This document shows, one piece after another, positions 29,232-37,615 of a DNA stretch of 37,615 nt. The notes below the pieces were generated by a model, which was given only the letters and a program-made list of their open reading frames with translations, was not told where the DNA came from and ran no database searches. Each line of letters opens with the position of its first letter. Position 1 is the stretch's first letter. The DNA is taken from contig UQNW01000025.1 of the NCBI GenBank assembly GCA_900542495.1, positions 1 to 37,615 on the forward strand, in the 5' to 3' direction. The stretch is from an uncultured Roseburia sp. GTDB taxonomy: Bacteria; Bacillota; Clostridia; Lachnospirales; Lachnospiraceae. Position numbers and translations under genes: made by a program.

Positions 29232-31781
29232 ATGGGAATGGATTCTGTTTATAAGTTGTCCGTTGTTCTCGGACTGACAGATAACATGACTGAAAACCTC
29301 TCAAGTGTGACGAATAAGGTGGCTGATAGTACTGAAAAACTGAACAAGGCATTTGGAAGTGTCCAAAAGGCTGGAGCTGTCATGGTGGGCGTAGGAACGG
29401 CACTGACAACGGCGTGCCTTGGTACTGTGCAATCTACATTTGATACACAGAATGCCCTTGGAGAACTTGCCTCTCTGGGAGTACAGGATCTTGATGCGGT
29501 AGAAAAGGCAGCAAAGAGCTTTTCTGACACGTGGGCAGGAACGACGAAAAGCGAATTTATTACTGCATCTTATGATATTAAATCAGGTATTGCATCGCTG
29601 ACCGATGAAGGTGTGGCAAAGTTCACGGAACTTGCAGCCTTGACCGGTAAGGCAACAAAGTCCACAACAGAAGAGATGGGTTCTCTATTTGCGACTGGTT
29701 ATGGTATTTACAAAGGTGCATATGAGGATATGTCAGATCTTGAATTTGGGGAGATGTTCTCAGCCGGTATTGCTACAGCGGTTAAGAACTATAAAACAGC
29801 AGGTTCGGAGATGGCAAGTGCAATCTCAATGTTAGGAGCCACAGCAACAAATAATAAGATATCCATGGAAGAGCAGCTGGCAATCTTAGGACAGCTTCAG
29901 ACAACAATGAGCGGATCAGAAGCAGCCACGAAGTATAAATCATTTTTAAATACTGCAGCGAGTGCAGGAGAAAAGTTAGGTCTGTCATTTGTGGATGCAA
30001 ATAATCAGCTTCTGACAACCCCGGAGATATTGCAGAAATTAAAGGATAAGTATGGAGATACCCTGGATGCGGTTGAGAAACAGGAGATCAAATCGGCATT
30101 TGGAACAGATGAAGCTGTTGCCATGATCGACCTTCTTTATAATGACATTGATGGACTGACAGGTGGAATTGACAACTTAGCATCCAGTATGAAGCAGGGT
30201 GTCAGTGTGACAAATGAAATGGCGAAGGCTATAGACAACACTCCGGAAAGGAAATTCGAAGTTTTAAGGCAGAAGATACATAACAATGCAGAGGAACTTG
30301 GAAAGAATCTTCTGCCAGTTGTAAATAACACACTTACAAAGGTAAATGATCTTATAGACAAAGGTTCTGAGTGGATCGCAAATAACCAGCAGACAGTGCA
30401 GAGCATTATGAATATAGCATTGCGGTTGGGAATTATGCTTGTCGTGATCGGTACAGTAGTAGGTGCGATCGGAACGATTGGAAAAGCGGTCTCCGGTGTC
30501 AGTGCAGCCATTAAGACAGCAAGGCTTGTCTGGCTGGCATTTAATACAGTATTTGCAGCAACTCCGATAGGATGGATTGTGATAGCGATTGTTGGATTGA
30601 TAGCAGCATTTGTCCTGCTATGGAATAAATCTGAAGCGTTTCGAAATTTCTGGATTGGATTATTTGACCAGATCAAAGGAAGTGTCACACAGGCATGGGA
30701 AACATTACAACCAGCACTACAAAATGTCGGGCAGAAATTTATGGAACTTTATGAGGCAGCAAAGCCTATACTGGAGATTATTGCATTGATCGCAGGTGTT
30801 GTCGGTACATTTTTTGTTGCACAGTTTGTGGCAGGAATACAAGGGATGATTGCAGCCCTGACACCACTGACGAATGCCCTTTCGGATCTTATTTCATTTG
30901 CAACAAATATAATCAACATGTTTGTTGCTTTATTTACCGGGGATTTTACCGGGGCATGTGAGTTTGCAGATGCAGCGTTGCAGGATCTGGAAAATTTTTT
31001 CGGAAATTGTTTCGATGCGATTTTAGCATTTGCAGGTGGGTTCGCAGAAGGATTTTTAGGTGTTATCTGTGGGGCACTTCAAGCAGTTGGCATTGATATT
31101 TCTGTGGAGCAGCTGAAACAAAAATTCATGGACGGACTTACTGGTATATTATCCATGGTAAATGACAAAATGAACAGCGTGAAAGACAAGTTCAATGAGA
31201 AGATGGATGCTATACAGGAAAAGGTAAACAATGCGATCGAAAAGATAAAAAGCCTTTTCGGTATTGATTTTCCTACACCAAAAATCAAACTGCCACATAT
31301 TAAGATCGATGGAAGCTTCAGCCTGAATCCACCAAGTGCACCAAAGATCAGTACCGATTGGTATGCGGAAGGCGGAATCATGACGAGACCAACGATATTT
31401 GGTGCAGCTGGTAACAAAATGCTTGGAGGAGGCGAAGCCGGTGCAGAGGCAATACTGCCATTATCTGCACTATGGAGTCATTTGAAAACATTTATCCATG
31501 AGGAGCTTGGTGGCAGCACTGAAGACAAGACAGAATCAAGAAGCATTGTGACGGAGCTTAGCAGAAGGGAAACACGAACTCTTGAGAGAAGTGAGAGATT
31601 AAGAACAGAAAAGGAATCGGATCATGAAAAGACAGAAAGTGGTAATCCAATTATTATTCAGCATCTGGAACTGAAACCGGATCTTACAAAGATAAAGGAT
31701 ATTGAGTTGTTACAGAAACTGATCAATGAACTTAAAGATGCACAGAACTCTAGCGATGATCCTAAACCGGCGACAACGTAA
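29232..31781 (+). CDS. Tail tape measure protein
   Basis: 849 residues. The N-terminal PhageMin_Tail-type domain runs to about 380 (KLSVVLGLTDNMTENLSSVT, TKSEFITASYDIKSGIASLT). Hydrophobic segments follow at about 395-420, 440-460 and 515-535 (IALIAGVVGTFFVAQFVAGI). A coiled coil (KMNSVKDKFNEKMDAIQEKV) precedes the C-terminal YAEGGIMTRPTIFGAAGNKM and EAGAEAILPLSAL that close many tape measures. It sets tail length and helps DNA cross the membrane. GAGGTGATAG upstream of ATG 29232. Confidence 0.95.
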   Translation: MGMDSVYKLSVVLGLTDNMTENLSSVTNKVADSTEKLNKAFGSVQKAGAVMVGVGTALTTACLGTVQSTFDTQNALGELASLGVQDLDAVEKAAKSFSDTWAGTTKSEFITASYDIKSGIASLTDEGVAKFTELAALTGKATKSTTEEMGSLFATGYGIYKGAYEDMSDLEFGEMFSAGIATAVKNYKTAGSEMASAISMLGATATNNKISMEEQLAILGQLQTTMSGSEAATKYKSFLNTAASAGEKLGLSFVDANNQLLTTPEILQKLKDKYGDTLDAVEKQEIKSAFGTDEAVAMIDLLYNDIDGLTGGIDNLASSMKQGVSVTNEMAKAIDNTPERKFEVLRQKIHNNAEELGKNLLPVVNNTLTKVNDLIDKGSEWIANNQQTVQSIMNIALRLGIMLVVIGTVVGAIGTIGKAVSGVSAAIKTARLVWLAFNTVFAATPIGWIVIAIVGLIAAFVLLWNKSEAFRNFWIGLFDQIKGSVTQAWETLQPALQNVGQKFMELYEAAKPILEIIALIAGVVGTFFVAQFVAGIQGMIAALTPLTNALSDLISFATNIINMFVALFTGDFTGACEFADAALQDLENFFGNCFDAILAFAGGFAEGFLGVICGALQAVGIDISVEQLKQKFMDGLTGILSMVNDKMNSVKDKFNEKMDAIQEKVNNAIEKIKSLFGIDFPTPKIKLPHIKIDGSFSLNPPSAPKISTDWYAEGGIMTRPTIFGAAGNKMLGGGEAGAEAILPLSALWSHLKTFIHEELGGSTEDKTESRSIVTELSRRETRTLERSERLRTEKESDHEKTESGNPIIIQHLELKPDLTKIKDIELLQKLINELKDAQNSSDDPKPATT

Positions 31782-31797
31782 GAAGGAGGAAGAGCAG

Positions 31798-32367
31798 ATG
31801 TTGTTAGTGCAGGAAAATATTGTAAAACTTGGAGGCGTTATCTTGTCTGGACAGTGTAAAAAAATCAGCATCGATGAGACAGCGACTATTGAAAACATCG
31901 AAGATGATAAGGGAAAGACCAAAGCAACACAGCCGACAGGATATGAAGCAGCAAAGATCAGTATTGATTTTATACTGGAAGATTCTACAGAAATGACACA
32001 GGATGAACAAATCACTGCCATGCAGAGGCTCTTTAAGGCTTACGGACAGACAAAAGCCAATCTTTTAGAAATTGTAAATGAAGATTGTGCTGCCAGAGGA
32101 ATTTCCAAGGTTTATTTTAAAAAGCTTGGAACACAAAATGTAATTGCTGAAAGCAGAAGGACGGCAACGTTGGAATTAGTTGCTCCTGTGATTGCAGGAA
32201 TAACCACTAAAACGGTCAGTGCTTCTGCTGGAAGCACTAAAAAGAAATCTTCCAGCAAAGCAAAAAAGAAGACAGAAAGTAAAACAACAAAGCAGGTGGA
32301 ATTTCCTCTTACCAGAAAGAAACAGAATGCCAAGGCAAAACTGATGGCAAGGGATTTAATCTTATAG
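31798..32367 (+). CDS. Putative baseplate/tail protein (gp43 position)
   Basis: 190 residues. Beta-type core (KLGGVILSGQCKKISIDETA, ISIDFILEDSTEMTQDEQIT) and a long basic Ser/Lys tail (STKKKSSSKAKKKTESK). It lies between tape measure and hub, where contractile phages have their XkdP or gp43-type proteins, but no LysM or circularisation motif is visible. Start at ATG 31798 with AAGGAGGAAG; the in-frame reading from 31726 is inside the tape measure. Confidence 0.65.
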   Translation: MLLVQENIVKLGGVILSGQCKKISIDETATIENIEDDKGKTKATQPTGYEAAKISIDFILEDSTEMTQDEQITAMQRLFKAYGQTKANLLEIVNEDCAARGISKVYFKKLGTQNVIAESRRTATLELVAPVIAGITTKTVSASAGSTKKKSSSKAKKKTESKTTKQVEFPLTRKKQNAKAKLMARDLIL

Positions 32368-32375
32368 GAGTGAGC

Positions 32376-33134
32376 ATGGGATATAAAAAGCTGATAAGTC
32401 CTGAATTTAAAATAAGTACTGAACACTATGAAATTATAAGTGGATGTGAAGTGGAGTGTTTTTCAAGCCGGGAGGCAAGATCAGATTGGTGCAGGGTGGA
32501 ACTTGCAACTCAATATGAAGGAATCGTTTCTTATGAAGATAACGAGGAAGCAGTTGTTGAACTGGGATATGATGACGATTATGATACTTTGCTTTCAGGA
32601 TATTGCCGTAAAAATGAAAATGATTCCTGGAAAGAAATTATGATCCGGGATGACATGATAAAGCTTGAACAGATTATGATAAAGGCAACTTTTATTGATT
32701 GCACTCCACAGGATGTAATCAGGTATATATTAACTCAAGCTGGTATAGATGATTATGTTTTGATAGAAAGTGAATATGGGAAAAAAGATACTTTTATCAT
32801 TAACAGGCAGAATGGCATTAAAGCTATTATGGAGGTAAACAGTTCATGGGGAATTGAGAACGACTTTTTCTTTCGCAATAAGGTTTTCTATTGGGGCTGT
32901 TATCCAGAGCAGGATCTCGTATATGTGCTTACCGAGAGCGAAAATATCCTGTCACTACATAAGTATGGAAGTCTTTGGGAAATAGAAACTCTTGGAGTTC
33001 CGTGGATTCATCATAGCCAGATGATAGAGGTTGAACATTCAAAATTCACTGGAACAGTAAAAGTGGAAAAGACGATTGTAAGAAGTGATCCTAGTGGACA
33101 GACTAGGATGTATGTTTATTTTAAAGGTGGGTGA
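32376..33134 (+). CDS. Baseplate hub protein (Mu P/gp44, XkdQ-like)
   Basis: 252 residues. VELATQYEGIVSYEDNEEAV and SGYCRKNENDSWKEIMIRDD give the first hub barrel. The closing VPWIHHSQMIEVEHSKFTGT, then VKVEKTIVRSDPSGQTRMYV, is the usual end of gpD/XkdQ hub proteins. Start at ATG 32376 with TAGGAG 5 bases upstream. It sits at the centre of the baseplate and carries the spike. Confidence 0.8.
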   Translation: MGYKKLISPEFKISTEHYEIISGCEVECFSSREARSDWCRVELATQYEGIVSYEDNEEAVVELGYDDDYDTLLSGYCRKNENDSWKEIMIRDDMIKLEQIMIKATFIDCTPQDVIRYILTQAGIDDYVLIESEYGKKDTFIINRQNGIKAIMEVNSSWGIENDFFFRNKVFYWGCYPEQDLVYVLTESENILSLHKYGSLWEIETLGVPWIHHSQMIEVEHSKFTGTVKVEKTIVRSDPSGQTRMYVYFKGG

Positions 33135-33139
33135 AAGAT

Positions 33140-33436
33140 ATGTCTGATATGTTAGAAACTTTCGTGCGTAAAGAAATCACAAATGAGATAAAAACAAATT
33201 ATCCGCATATCCAGTATCCAGCCGGAATGTATGCAAGAATTGTGCAGGCAAAACAGGATGGCGAAAAATATATGTACACTCTCAAGATTCTTGACAAAAC
33301 ACTGAATGTAGATAATGACTTTCCGGAAATACCAAATGTCAGAAGCAGCATACAGATACAGAAAGATGATATTGTGGTTGTTCTTTTATTATATGGAGGA
33401 AGTGATGTGTTCATTCTTGGGAGGTGTGAAAGATGA
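33140..33436 (+). CDS. Baseplate spike-associated protein (DUF2577-like)
   Basis: 98 residues, beginning MSDMLETFVRKEITNEIKTN and continuing through a small OB-like barrel (AGMYARIVQAKQDGEKYMYT, QIQKDDIVVVLLLYGGSDVF, ILGRCER). DUF2577-like proteins sit at this place in Firmicute myophages and seem to cap the hub. Start at ATG 33140; its end overlaps the next gene (ATGA). Confidence 0.7.
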   Translation: MSDMLETFVRKEITNEIKTNYPHIQYPAGMYARIVQAKQDGEKYMYTLKILDKTLNVDNDFPEIPNVRSSIQIQKDDIVVVLLLYGGSDVFILGRCER

Positions 33437-33858
33437 CCATTGTTGGAGAAAATAATACGGATATAATGCTTGATGCAAATGGTCAGCCTGTGGCGGACAG
33501 TTCTGGAGATTTTAAAACAGTTACCGGAGATGAATGCTGGGAGCAGGATCTTAGACTTGAAGCATATACTGAGCCGGGAGAATTATTTTACGAAGATGAA
33601 AATGGAGATGAAGCTTATGGATTTGGACTTCTGGATTTCAGCCATGCGGAAAATGATGAGTTTACACAGAAGGAAATAGAGCAGAGAGTAAAAAATAAAT
33701 TGTCAAAGAGAACATATCTCGACCAGAGAAAAACAAGGCAGAAGATAAGCTTTGAGAACGGTGTGTTCCGGGATTATGTGGCTGTTTCAAAACAGGATGC
33801 TGTTGATGAGTATAATGTTGAACTCACAACAGAGGAAGTGGAGGTTGTAAGTGAATGA
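33433..33858 (+). CDS. Baseplate wedge protein (gp46/DUF2634, GPW-gp25 type)
   Basis: 141 residues with an ordered set of wedge features: DFKTVTGDECWEQDLRLEAY near the start, YGFGLLDFSHAENDEFTQKE in the middle, and a beta-strand end (VAVSKQDAVDEYNVELTTEE). The position between the spike-associated and J genes is that of Mu gp46. Overlaps genes on both sides by four bases. Confidence 0.78.
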   Translation: MTIVGENNTDIMLDANGQPVADSSGDFKTVTGDECWEQDLRLEAYTEPGELFYEDENGDEAYGFGLLDFSHAENDEFTQKEIEQRVKNKLSKRTYLDQRKTRQKISFENGVFRDYVAVSKQDAVDEYNVELTTEEVEVVSE

Positions 33859-34994
33859 TAGACAAAGAAACATTAAATAAAGTTTGTCCAGTTCCGGAAG
33901 AATCTGCTGTTATGAATGAAATAAAAACGGAATTGGATGAACAGGGATTCATCATTAACAATTTCAATAAGGGTGGTATTTTCTATATCATTATCAGAAT
34001 ATTTGTCATGATTTATGTTCAGCTGCTCAATCTGGCACAGACGATTATTAATAACGGATATATAAAACATGCAGAGGGGGACTGGCTGGAAATCAAAGCT
34101 GCAGATGTGGGTAAGGCGCGGAAAGAAGCAGTAAGGGCAAAGGGATATATAACGATTTATCGTGAAGATTATGTGAATGCACTGCAAATCACAAAGGGAC
34201 ATATCTTTAAAACAAAGCCGGATGTAAATGGCGTAGAACTTAAATATTACGTTACGGATGAAACCGTCATTCCTGCAGGAGAGCAGACAGGAAAAGTTTT
34301 AGTGGAAGCAGAGCAGACAGGAACAGCATATAATCTTCCAGCGGATAAGATCACAGTGTCCATGATCCATTTGGATGGAGTATCAAGTATCAATAATGAA
34401 GAAAACTGGTTATATGAAGAGGGTGCTGATATTGAAGATCTGGAGTCTTTAAGGGAAAGATGTCTGGAAGCATGGTCTGAACTGGCAGAACGCACAACAG
34501 CGAGTAAATTAAAGAGCGTGGCAAAAGCGGTGCCAGGAGTACTGGATGTGCAGATAGATGATCAGCATCCAAGAGGACAGGGAACAGCAGACATAATCAT
34601 CACAAGTACTTCAGGCGCAGCCACACAGGAGCTTCTGAATAAAGTTGAGGCAGCAACAGAGTATTTAAAAAATAATTATGATAATTTTTTGTTTAAGTCA
34701 TCTACGATCGTGAATGAAAATATCACGGTAACGATATTTATTGCCAAAGAAGCATCAACGCAGGGAGTGGCAGAGCAGGCAGAAAATGTGATTTTCAGCT
34801 ATATGCAGATTGCAAGCAGGAAAGAACTGAACTGTTTATATCTGGATGATCTTAGGTATGCGCTGAAAGAAAGAATCAGTACATATAAACGTGCCGTGTT
34901 CTCAGCCCCGGATACAGATATAGAACTTGAAAAAGGAAAAGTTATCATGCCGGGGAAAATATCCGTGACCGTCACAAATGTTGGAGGTGCGTAA
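33855..34994 (+). CDS. Baseplate J-like protein (Mu gp47)
   Basis: 379 residues. GDWLEIKAADVGKARKEAVR, then AKGYITIYRE, an LKYYVTDETVIPAGEQTGKV strand pair, DIEDLESLRERCLEAWSELA and VPGVLDVQIDDQHPRGQGTA are characteristic of the baseplate J family. It forms the wedge that links hub and tail fibres. Translationally coupled to the gp46-like gene. Confidence 0.92.
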   Translation: MIDKETLNKVCPVPEESAVMNEIKTELDEQGFIINNFNKGGIFYIIIRIFVMIYVQLLNLAQTIINNGYIKHAEGDWLEIKAADVGKARKEAVRAKGYITIYREDYVNALQITKGHIFKTKPDVNGVELKYYVTDETVIPAGEQTGKVLVEAEQTGTAYNLPADKITVSMIHLDGVSSINNEENWLYEEGADIEDLESLRERCLEAWSELAERTTASKLKSVAKAVPGVLDVQIDDQHPRGQGTADIIITSTSGAATQELLNKVEAATEYLKNNYDNFLFKSSTIVNENITVTIFIAKEASTQGVAEQAENVIFSYMQIASRKELNCLYLDDLRYALKERISTYKRAVFSAPDTDIELEKGKVIMPGKISVTVTNVGGA

Positions 34995-34995
34995 G

Positions 34996-35811
34996 ATGGA
35001 GAAATTTGCTGATTTCATGTATTATCTGCTAACGTCCCCTTTTAAGCGGATAAAAAAGTCGCAGAATCAGTGGTACATGTTATTTCAGGTATTGGGATCA
35101 TATATGGATCACGCAGGAGAAATCTTATTTGAGGCAAGAGAACAGACAATGCTTGCAACCTGCGATGCATCCATGCTCCAGAGCCATGCAGATGATCGCA
35201 GCATAGTGAGATATCCGGGAGAATCGGACGAGAATTACAGAAAAAGGATCGCTAATTATACTGAGGTATGCAGGCTGGGTGGAACTAATCAAGGAATGAT
35301 TCTCGCAGTGAGAAAGCTTGGGTTTGATGATGCGGAAATCAAAACTGCAGTGGAGCTGACAGGTGTTGCAGATAGATGGGCAGAATTTTATGTGATTGTG
35401 CATCAGGATATTGATAAGGAATATCCGATAGGTTTTGATATTTTAAAAAGCGAGGTGCGGAAGGTCAAATATGTAACTGCTAAAGATAATTATAGATATC
35501 TGTTTTTAATAAAAATTATTACTCCGCCAGCAGAGCTGAAGCTTAAAAGTAAATCAGTAATTAAGATTGATAATTATAATTATTTGAGACTTGATGGTAC
35601 ATGGTCGTTAGATGGATCACAGACACTGGGTGCATCTTATAGAAAGTTTTTAGTGAAGCAAAGAAGCCGGATACAGTTTACTACACCGACCGGAAGAGTT
35701 GGAAGCATCAATCGTGTCGTAACACATAATGATTGGTGCCTCGATGGAACTTATTTATTAGATGGAACAAAAGAAATGGATGCATACAGATTTGAGGAGG
35801 AGATTGTATGA
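34996..35811 (+). CDS. Tail protein I-like (Mu gp48 position)
   Basis: 271 residues. Helical N-terminus, then YPGESDENYRKRIANYTEVC, RLGGTNQGMILAVRKLGFDD, and a beta-rich C-terminus with the repeated theme LRLDGTWSLDGSQTLG / WCLDGTYLLDGTKEMD (about 200-265), two LDG copies. It should connect baseplate J and fibres. Start at ATG 34996 with GGAGG 8 bases upstream. Confidence 0.75.
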   Translation: MEKFADFMYYLLTSPFKRIKKSQNQWYMLFQVLGSYMDHAGEILFEAREQTMLATCDASMLQSHADDRSIVRYPGESDENYRKRIANYTEVCRLGGTNQGMILAVRKLGFDDAEIKTAVELTGVADRWAEFYVIVHQDIDKEYPIGFDILKSEVRKVKYVTAKDNYRYLFLIKIITPPAELKLKSKSVIKIDNYNYLRLDGTWSLDGSQTLGASYRKFLVKQRSRIQFTTPTGRVGSINRVVTHNDWCLDGTYLLDGTKEMDAYRFEEEIV

Positions 35812-36182
35812 AGCAGGTAATTACAGAGGCAAAGAGAAAAAAGATTGCAAAGGCATTACATGATACCGGAACTATTTCCAAGATAAAATATATTGCAGTT
35901 GGATCAGGTGGCGTGGATGAGAATAATGAAGTATTAAGTCCAAGCGAGACAGCTACAGCATTAAAACATGAACTGCTTAGAAAAGAATATACATCCAGTC
36001 AGAAAATCAGCGATACATGCTATGAATACACGATTGTAATTGAAGCTAATGAACTGGTTGGCGAGTATATCAGTGAAATTGCATTAATCGACGAGGATAA
36101 TGATATTATTGCAATCGCTAACTTCCTACCGAAAGGTAAAGACCAGATGGAAGATTCATTTGCTATTCAGGATATGTATTAA
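35808..36182 (+). CDS. Tail-collar/fibre attachment protein (DUF3751-like)
   Basis: 124 residues: AKRKKIAKALHDTGTISKIK, YIAVGSGGVDENNEVLSPSE, TATALKHELLRKEY and EYISEIALIDEDNDIIAIAN follow the DUF3751/phage tail-collar fibre N-terminal domain closely. In larger fibres this domain binds the baseplate; here it stands alone. Start overlaps the previous stop. It is followed by a small gene and then the large fibre. Confidence 0.85.
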   Translation: MKQVITEAKRKKIAKALHDTGTISKIKYIAVGSGGVDENNEVLSPSETATALKHELLRKEYTSSQKISDTCYEYTIVIEANELVGEYISEIALIDEDNDIIAIANFLPKGKDQMEDSFAIQDMY

Positions 36183-36196
36183 GGAGACTGTGGGTT

Positions 36197-36352
36197 ATGG
36201 AGAAACGAATAGGAGGATTATTTTTCTCTGTTAATAACGATACTGGTGCAGTTGGCTTTTCTTTTGCAGTAGTTTATATACCTGAATATAAAGAAATACA
36301 AGCTGTGATGCAGATAGGAACATTGGAATTAGCAGTAGGATATGAGTTTTAA
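36197..36352 (+). CDS. Small hypothetical tail-region protein (51 aa)
   Basis: ATG 36197 to TAA 36350-36352, with AAGGAG about 11 bases upstream. Hydrophobic-beta pattern (IGGLFFSVNNDTGAVGFSFA, then VVYIPEYKEIQ). Not recognised. Lies between two fibre genes. Confidence 0.6.
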   Translation: MEKRIGGLFFSVNNDTGAVGFSFAVVYIPEYKEIQAVMQIGTLELAVGYEF

Positions 36353-36378
36353 TGAACATATATTAGGAGGATATTTAT

Positions 36379-37615
36379 ATGGCAAACTTAAATGTTAACC
36401 CGGAATATGATATTGATATGGAACAGCTCACACCAGAGACAAGAGCTCATGCAGATAGATTTAATGAGAGATATGGGCAGTTACTCGGAAATGATGCATT
36501 TTTAAAAGGAAAACTTGAAGAAGCAAACACAAGTATCGAGAGAGCAATGGCAGTTGCGCAGGGAAAATCAGCTGGACTTGTGTTTAACACATATGCTGAA
36601 TTACTTACTTATATTGCCGTGCCAGCGAATGCAGAGAAGTTTCGCCTTGGAGATCAGTTTTTAATAAAGGCAACGGATGTACCAGACTATTGGTGGGATA
36701 ATACCGTAACAACTGCACAGACGGATTCTGCTGGAAATGTGATATCTGGAAAAAACACGTCTGGTAAAGTTATTGGTGCTCTGGTAGAACTTGAGGCAAG
36801 AAAAATTGATTTGTCCAAGTATGATGTAAATGATGCGGCATTATTTAATAACATGTCTGATCAGTATAACTCTTCCAGAACATATGATGTTGGAGATATC
36901 TGCATTTATAATAATAATTTATATAAGTGTATTACAGCGGTGAAAGCCGCAGAGACATTCAATGCATCTAAGTGGAATAAGACATCATTGGCAGCACTGC
37001 ATGCAGAGCAGGAGAAAAAAATTTCTGAGAATAATCAGCCACCGACTTATACAGAGGCAAGCAGTTTGAGTGCTTTGACGAGTGGTGAAAAATTATCAGT
37101 TGCATTTGGAAAGATTGCAAAAGCTGTGAGTACCTTGATCAGCCATATTAGTACGAAGGCAACAAGTTCTGTCTTGGGGCATGTGAAATTATCGGACAGT
37201 ACATCAAGCACCAGTGCGGCAAGTACAGGGGTGGCGGCAACGCCAAAAGCTGTGAAAGCTGCTTATGATTTGGCAAATAGTCACACTAAAAAATTAGGAA
37301 CCACTGATATATCTAGTATCGGTGATGGAACCGTTACCGGAGCAATAGCCGTAAATAAAGAAGCGATAGAGGAAGTAAACCAGAGTTTAACTAACTTAAA
37401 TGATTCGAAGAAAACGTATCTTAGATTAGTCCTGCCAAACCTTGCGGCTGATGCAAAAACTGTCTGCGATTATATAAATAAAAATTATCTGCTGGGACAG
37501 TTATCTCCTGCATATACAGTCGAATTTGATATTATTGCAGCGAAGGTAGACTGGTTTTCTGGTACTTTGTCCACGGATTCGACTGCATTAGTAGCCGGAA
37601 GGACTGTTTGGGGGA
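36379..37615 (+). CDS. Tail fibre protein, 3' end outside window
   Basis: At least 412 residues; the frame is open to the right edge. Start at ATG 36379 with TAGGAGG 8 bases upstream. It has a helical N-terminus (TPETRAHADRFNERYGQLLG), a segment with YNSSRTYDVGDICIYNNNLY and KCI resembling carbohydrate-binding modules common in tail fibres, and the fibre repeat LGHVKLSDSTSSTSAAST then ATPKAVKAAYDLA (Phage_fiber_2 type). This is the likely receptor-binding or adaptor fibre; the tip is not visible. Confidence 0.88.
   Translation, partial: MANLNVNPEYDIDMEQLTPETRAHADRFNERYGQLLGNDAFLKGKLEEANTSIERAMAVAQGKSAGLVFNTYAELLTYIAVPANAEKFRLGDQFLIKATDVPDYWWDNTVTTAQTDSAGNVISGKNTSGKVIGALVELEARKIDLSKYDVNDAALFNNMSDQYNSSRTYDVGDICIYNNNLYKCITAVKAAETFNASKWNKTSLAALHAEQEKKISENNQPPTYTEASSLSALTSGEKLSVAFGKIAKAVSTLISHISTKATSSVLGHVKLSDSTSSTSAASTGVAATPKAVKAAYDLANSHTKKLGTTDISSIGDGTVTGAIAVNKEAIEEVNQSLTNLNDSKKTYLRLVLPNLAADAKTVCDYINKNYLLGQLSPAYTVEFDIIAAKVDWFSGTLSTDSTALVAGRTVWG

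Noticed and set aside
1..37615. CRISPR array or tRNA genes
   Set aside because: No regularly spaced direct repeats and no cloverleaf sequence noticed on reading either strand.

Overview
The window looks like chromosome from a gut-type clostridium, most likely Lachnospiraceae. This is inferred from gene content (TnpV, MobA/MobL relaxase, Gram-positive ribosome binding sites, AT-rich codons), not from any marker gene. It holds two mobile elements side by side. Bases 1 to about 5.4 kb are the end of a mobilizable element. Bases from about 5.42 kb to the right edge are the left and central part of a Mu-like transposable prophage, and its right end lies outside the window.

Mobilizable element: a 5'-truncated relaxase, TnpV, and then a visibly AT-rich cargo operon of a membrane-anchored MerR regulator, an ABC ATPase and a membrane permease. 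The operon sits behind a MerR-type promoter with a 19-bp spacer. About 0.8 kb without a convincing gene follows. It contains one perfect DnaA box, two terminators and a pair of CGTTATAACG-type palindromes.

Prophage early and middle region (5.42-15.36 kb, nearly all rightward): putative transposase-binding end sites, a leftward XRE repressor, and a nested symmetric operator over a strong rightward promoter. Next is an unusual 0.8-kb highly structured non-coding leader. It is followed by two tiny proteins, a Ner-like HTH, the DDE transposase (MuA type), the AAA+ target-selection ATPase (MuB type), a secreted lytic transglycosylase, a run of small accessory proteins (gp16/DUF1018, zinc ribbons, AbrB-zinc fusion), an amidase endolysin and a Mor-type activator.

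Junction (15.36-16.82 kb): this stretch carries small genes that are easily missed. Rightward there are three small proteins. Leftward there is a compact operon with its own strong promoter and a perfect 16-bp palindromic operator. It encodes a 44-aa membrane peptide, a 36-aa membrane peptide and a 58-aa XRE protein. A decayed fragment of a homologous XRE gene lies just after mor and now forms a terminator hairpin.

Late region (16.82-37.6 kb): holin-like protein, gp25/26-like proteins, small and large terminase, portal, F-like head protein, protease with a nested in-frame scaffold start, cement protein, major head protein, connectors, contractile sheath and tube, tail chaperone with an A_AAA_AAG frameshift site, tape measure, baseplate hub, spike, wedge, J and I proteins, and tail fibre genes, the last running off the window. 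The order matches a Mu-type myophage: Mor should turn on the late genes, and the sheath and tube indicate a contractile tail.

The most interesting material is the structured leader RNA with a possible Shine-Dalgarno switch, and the leftward peptide-XRE operon.
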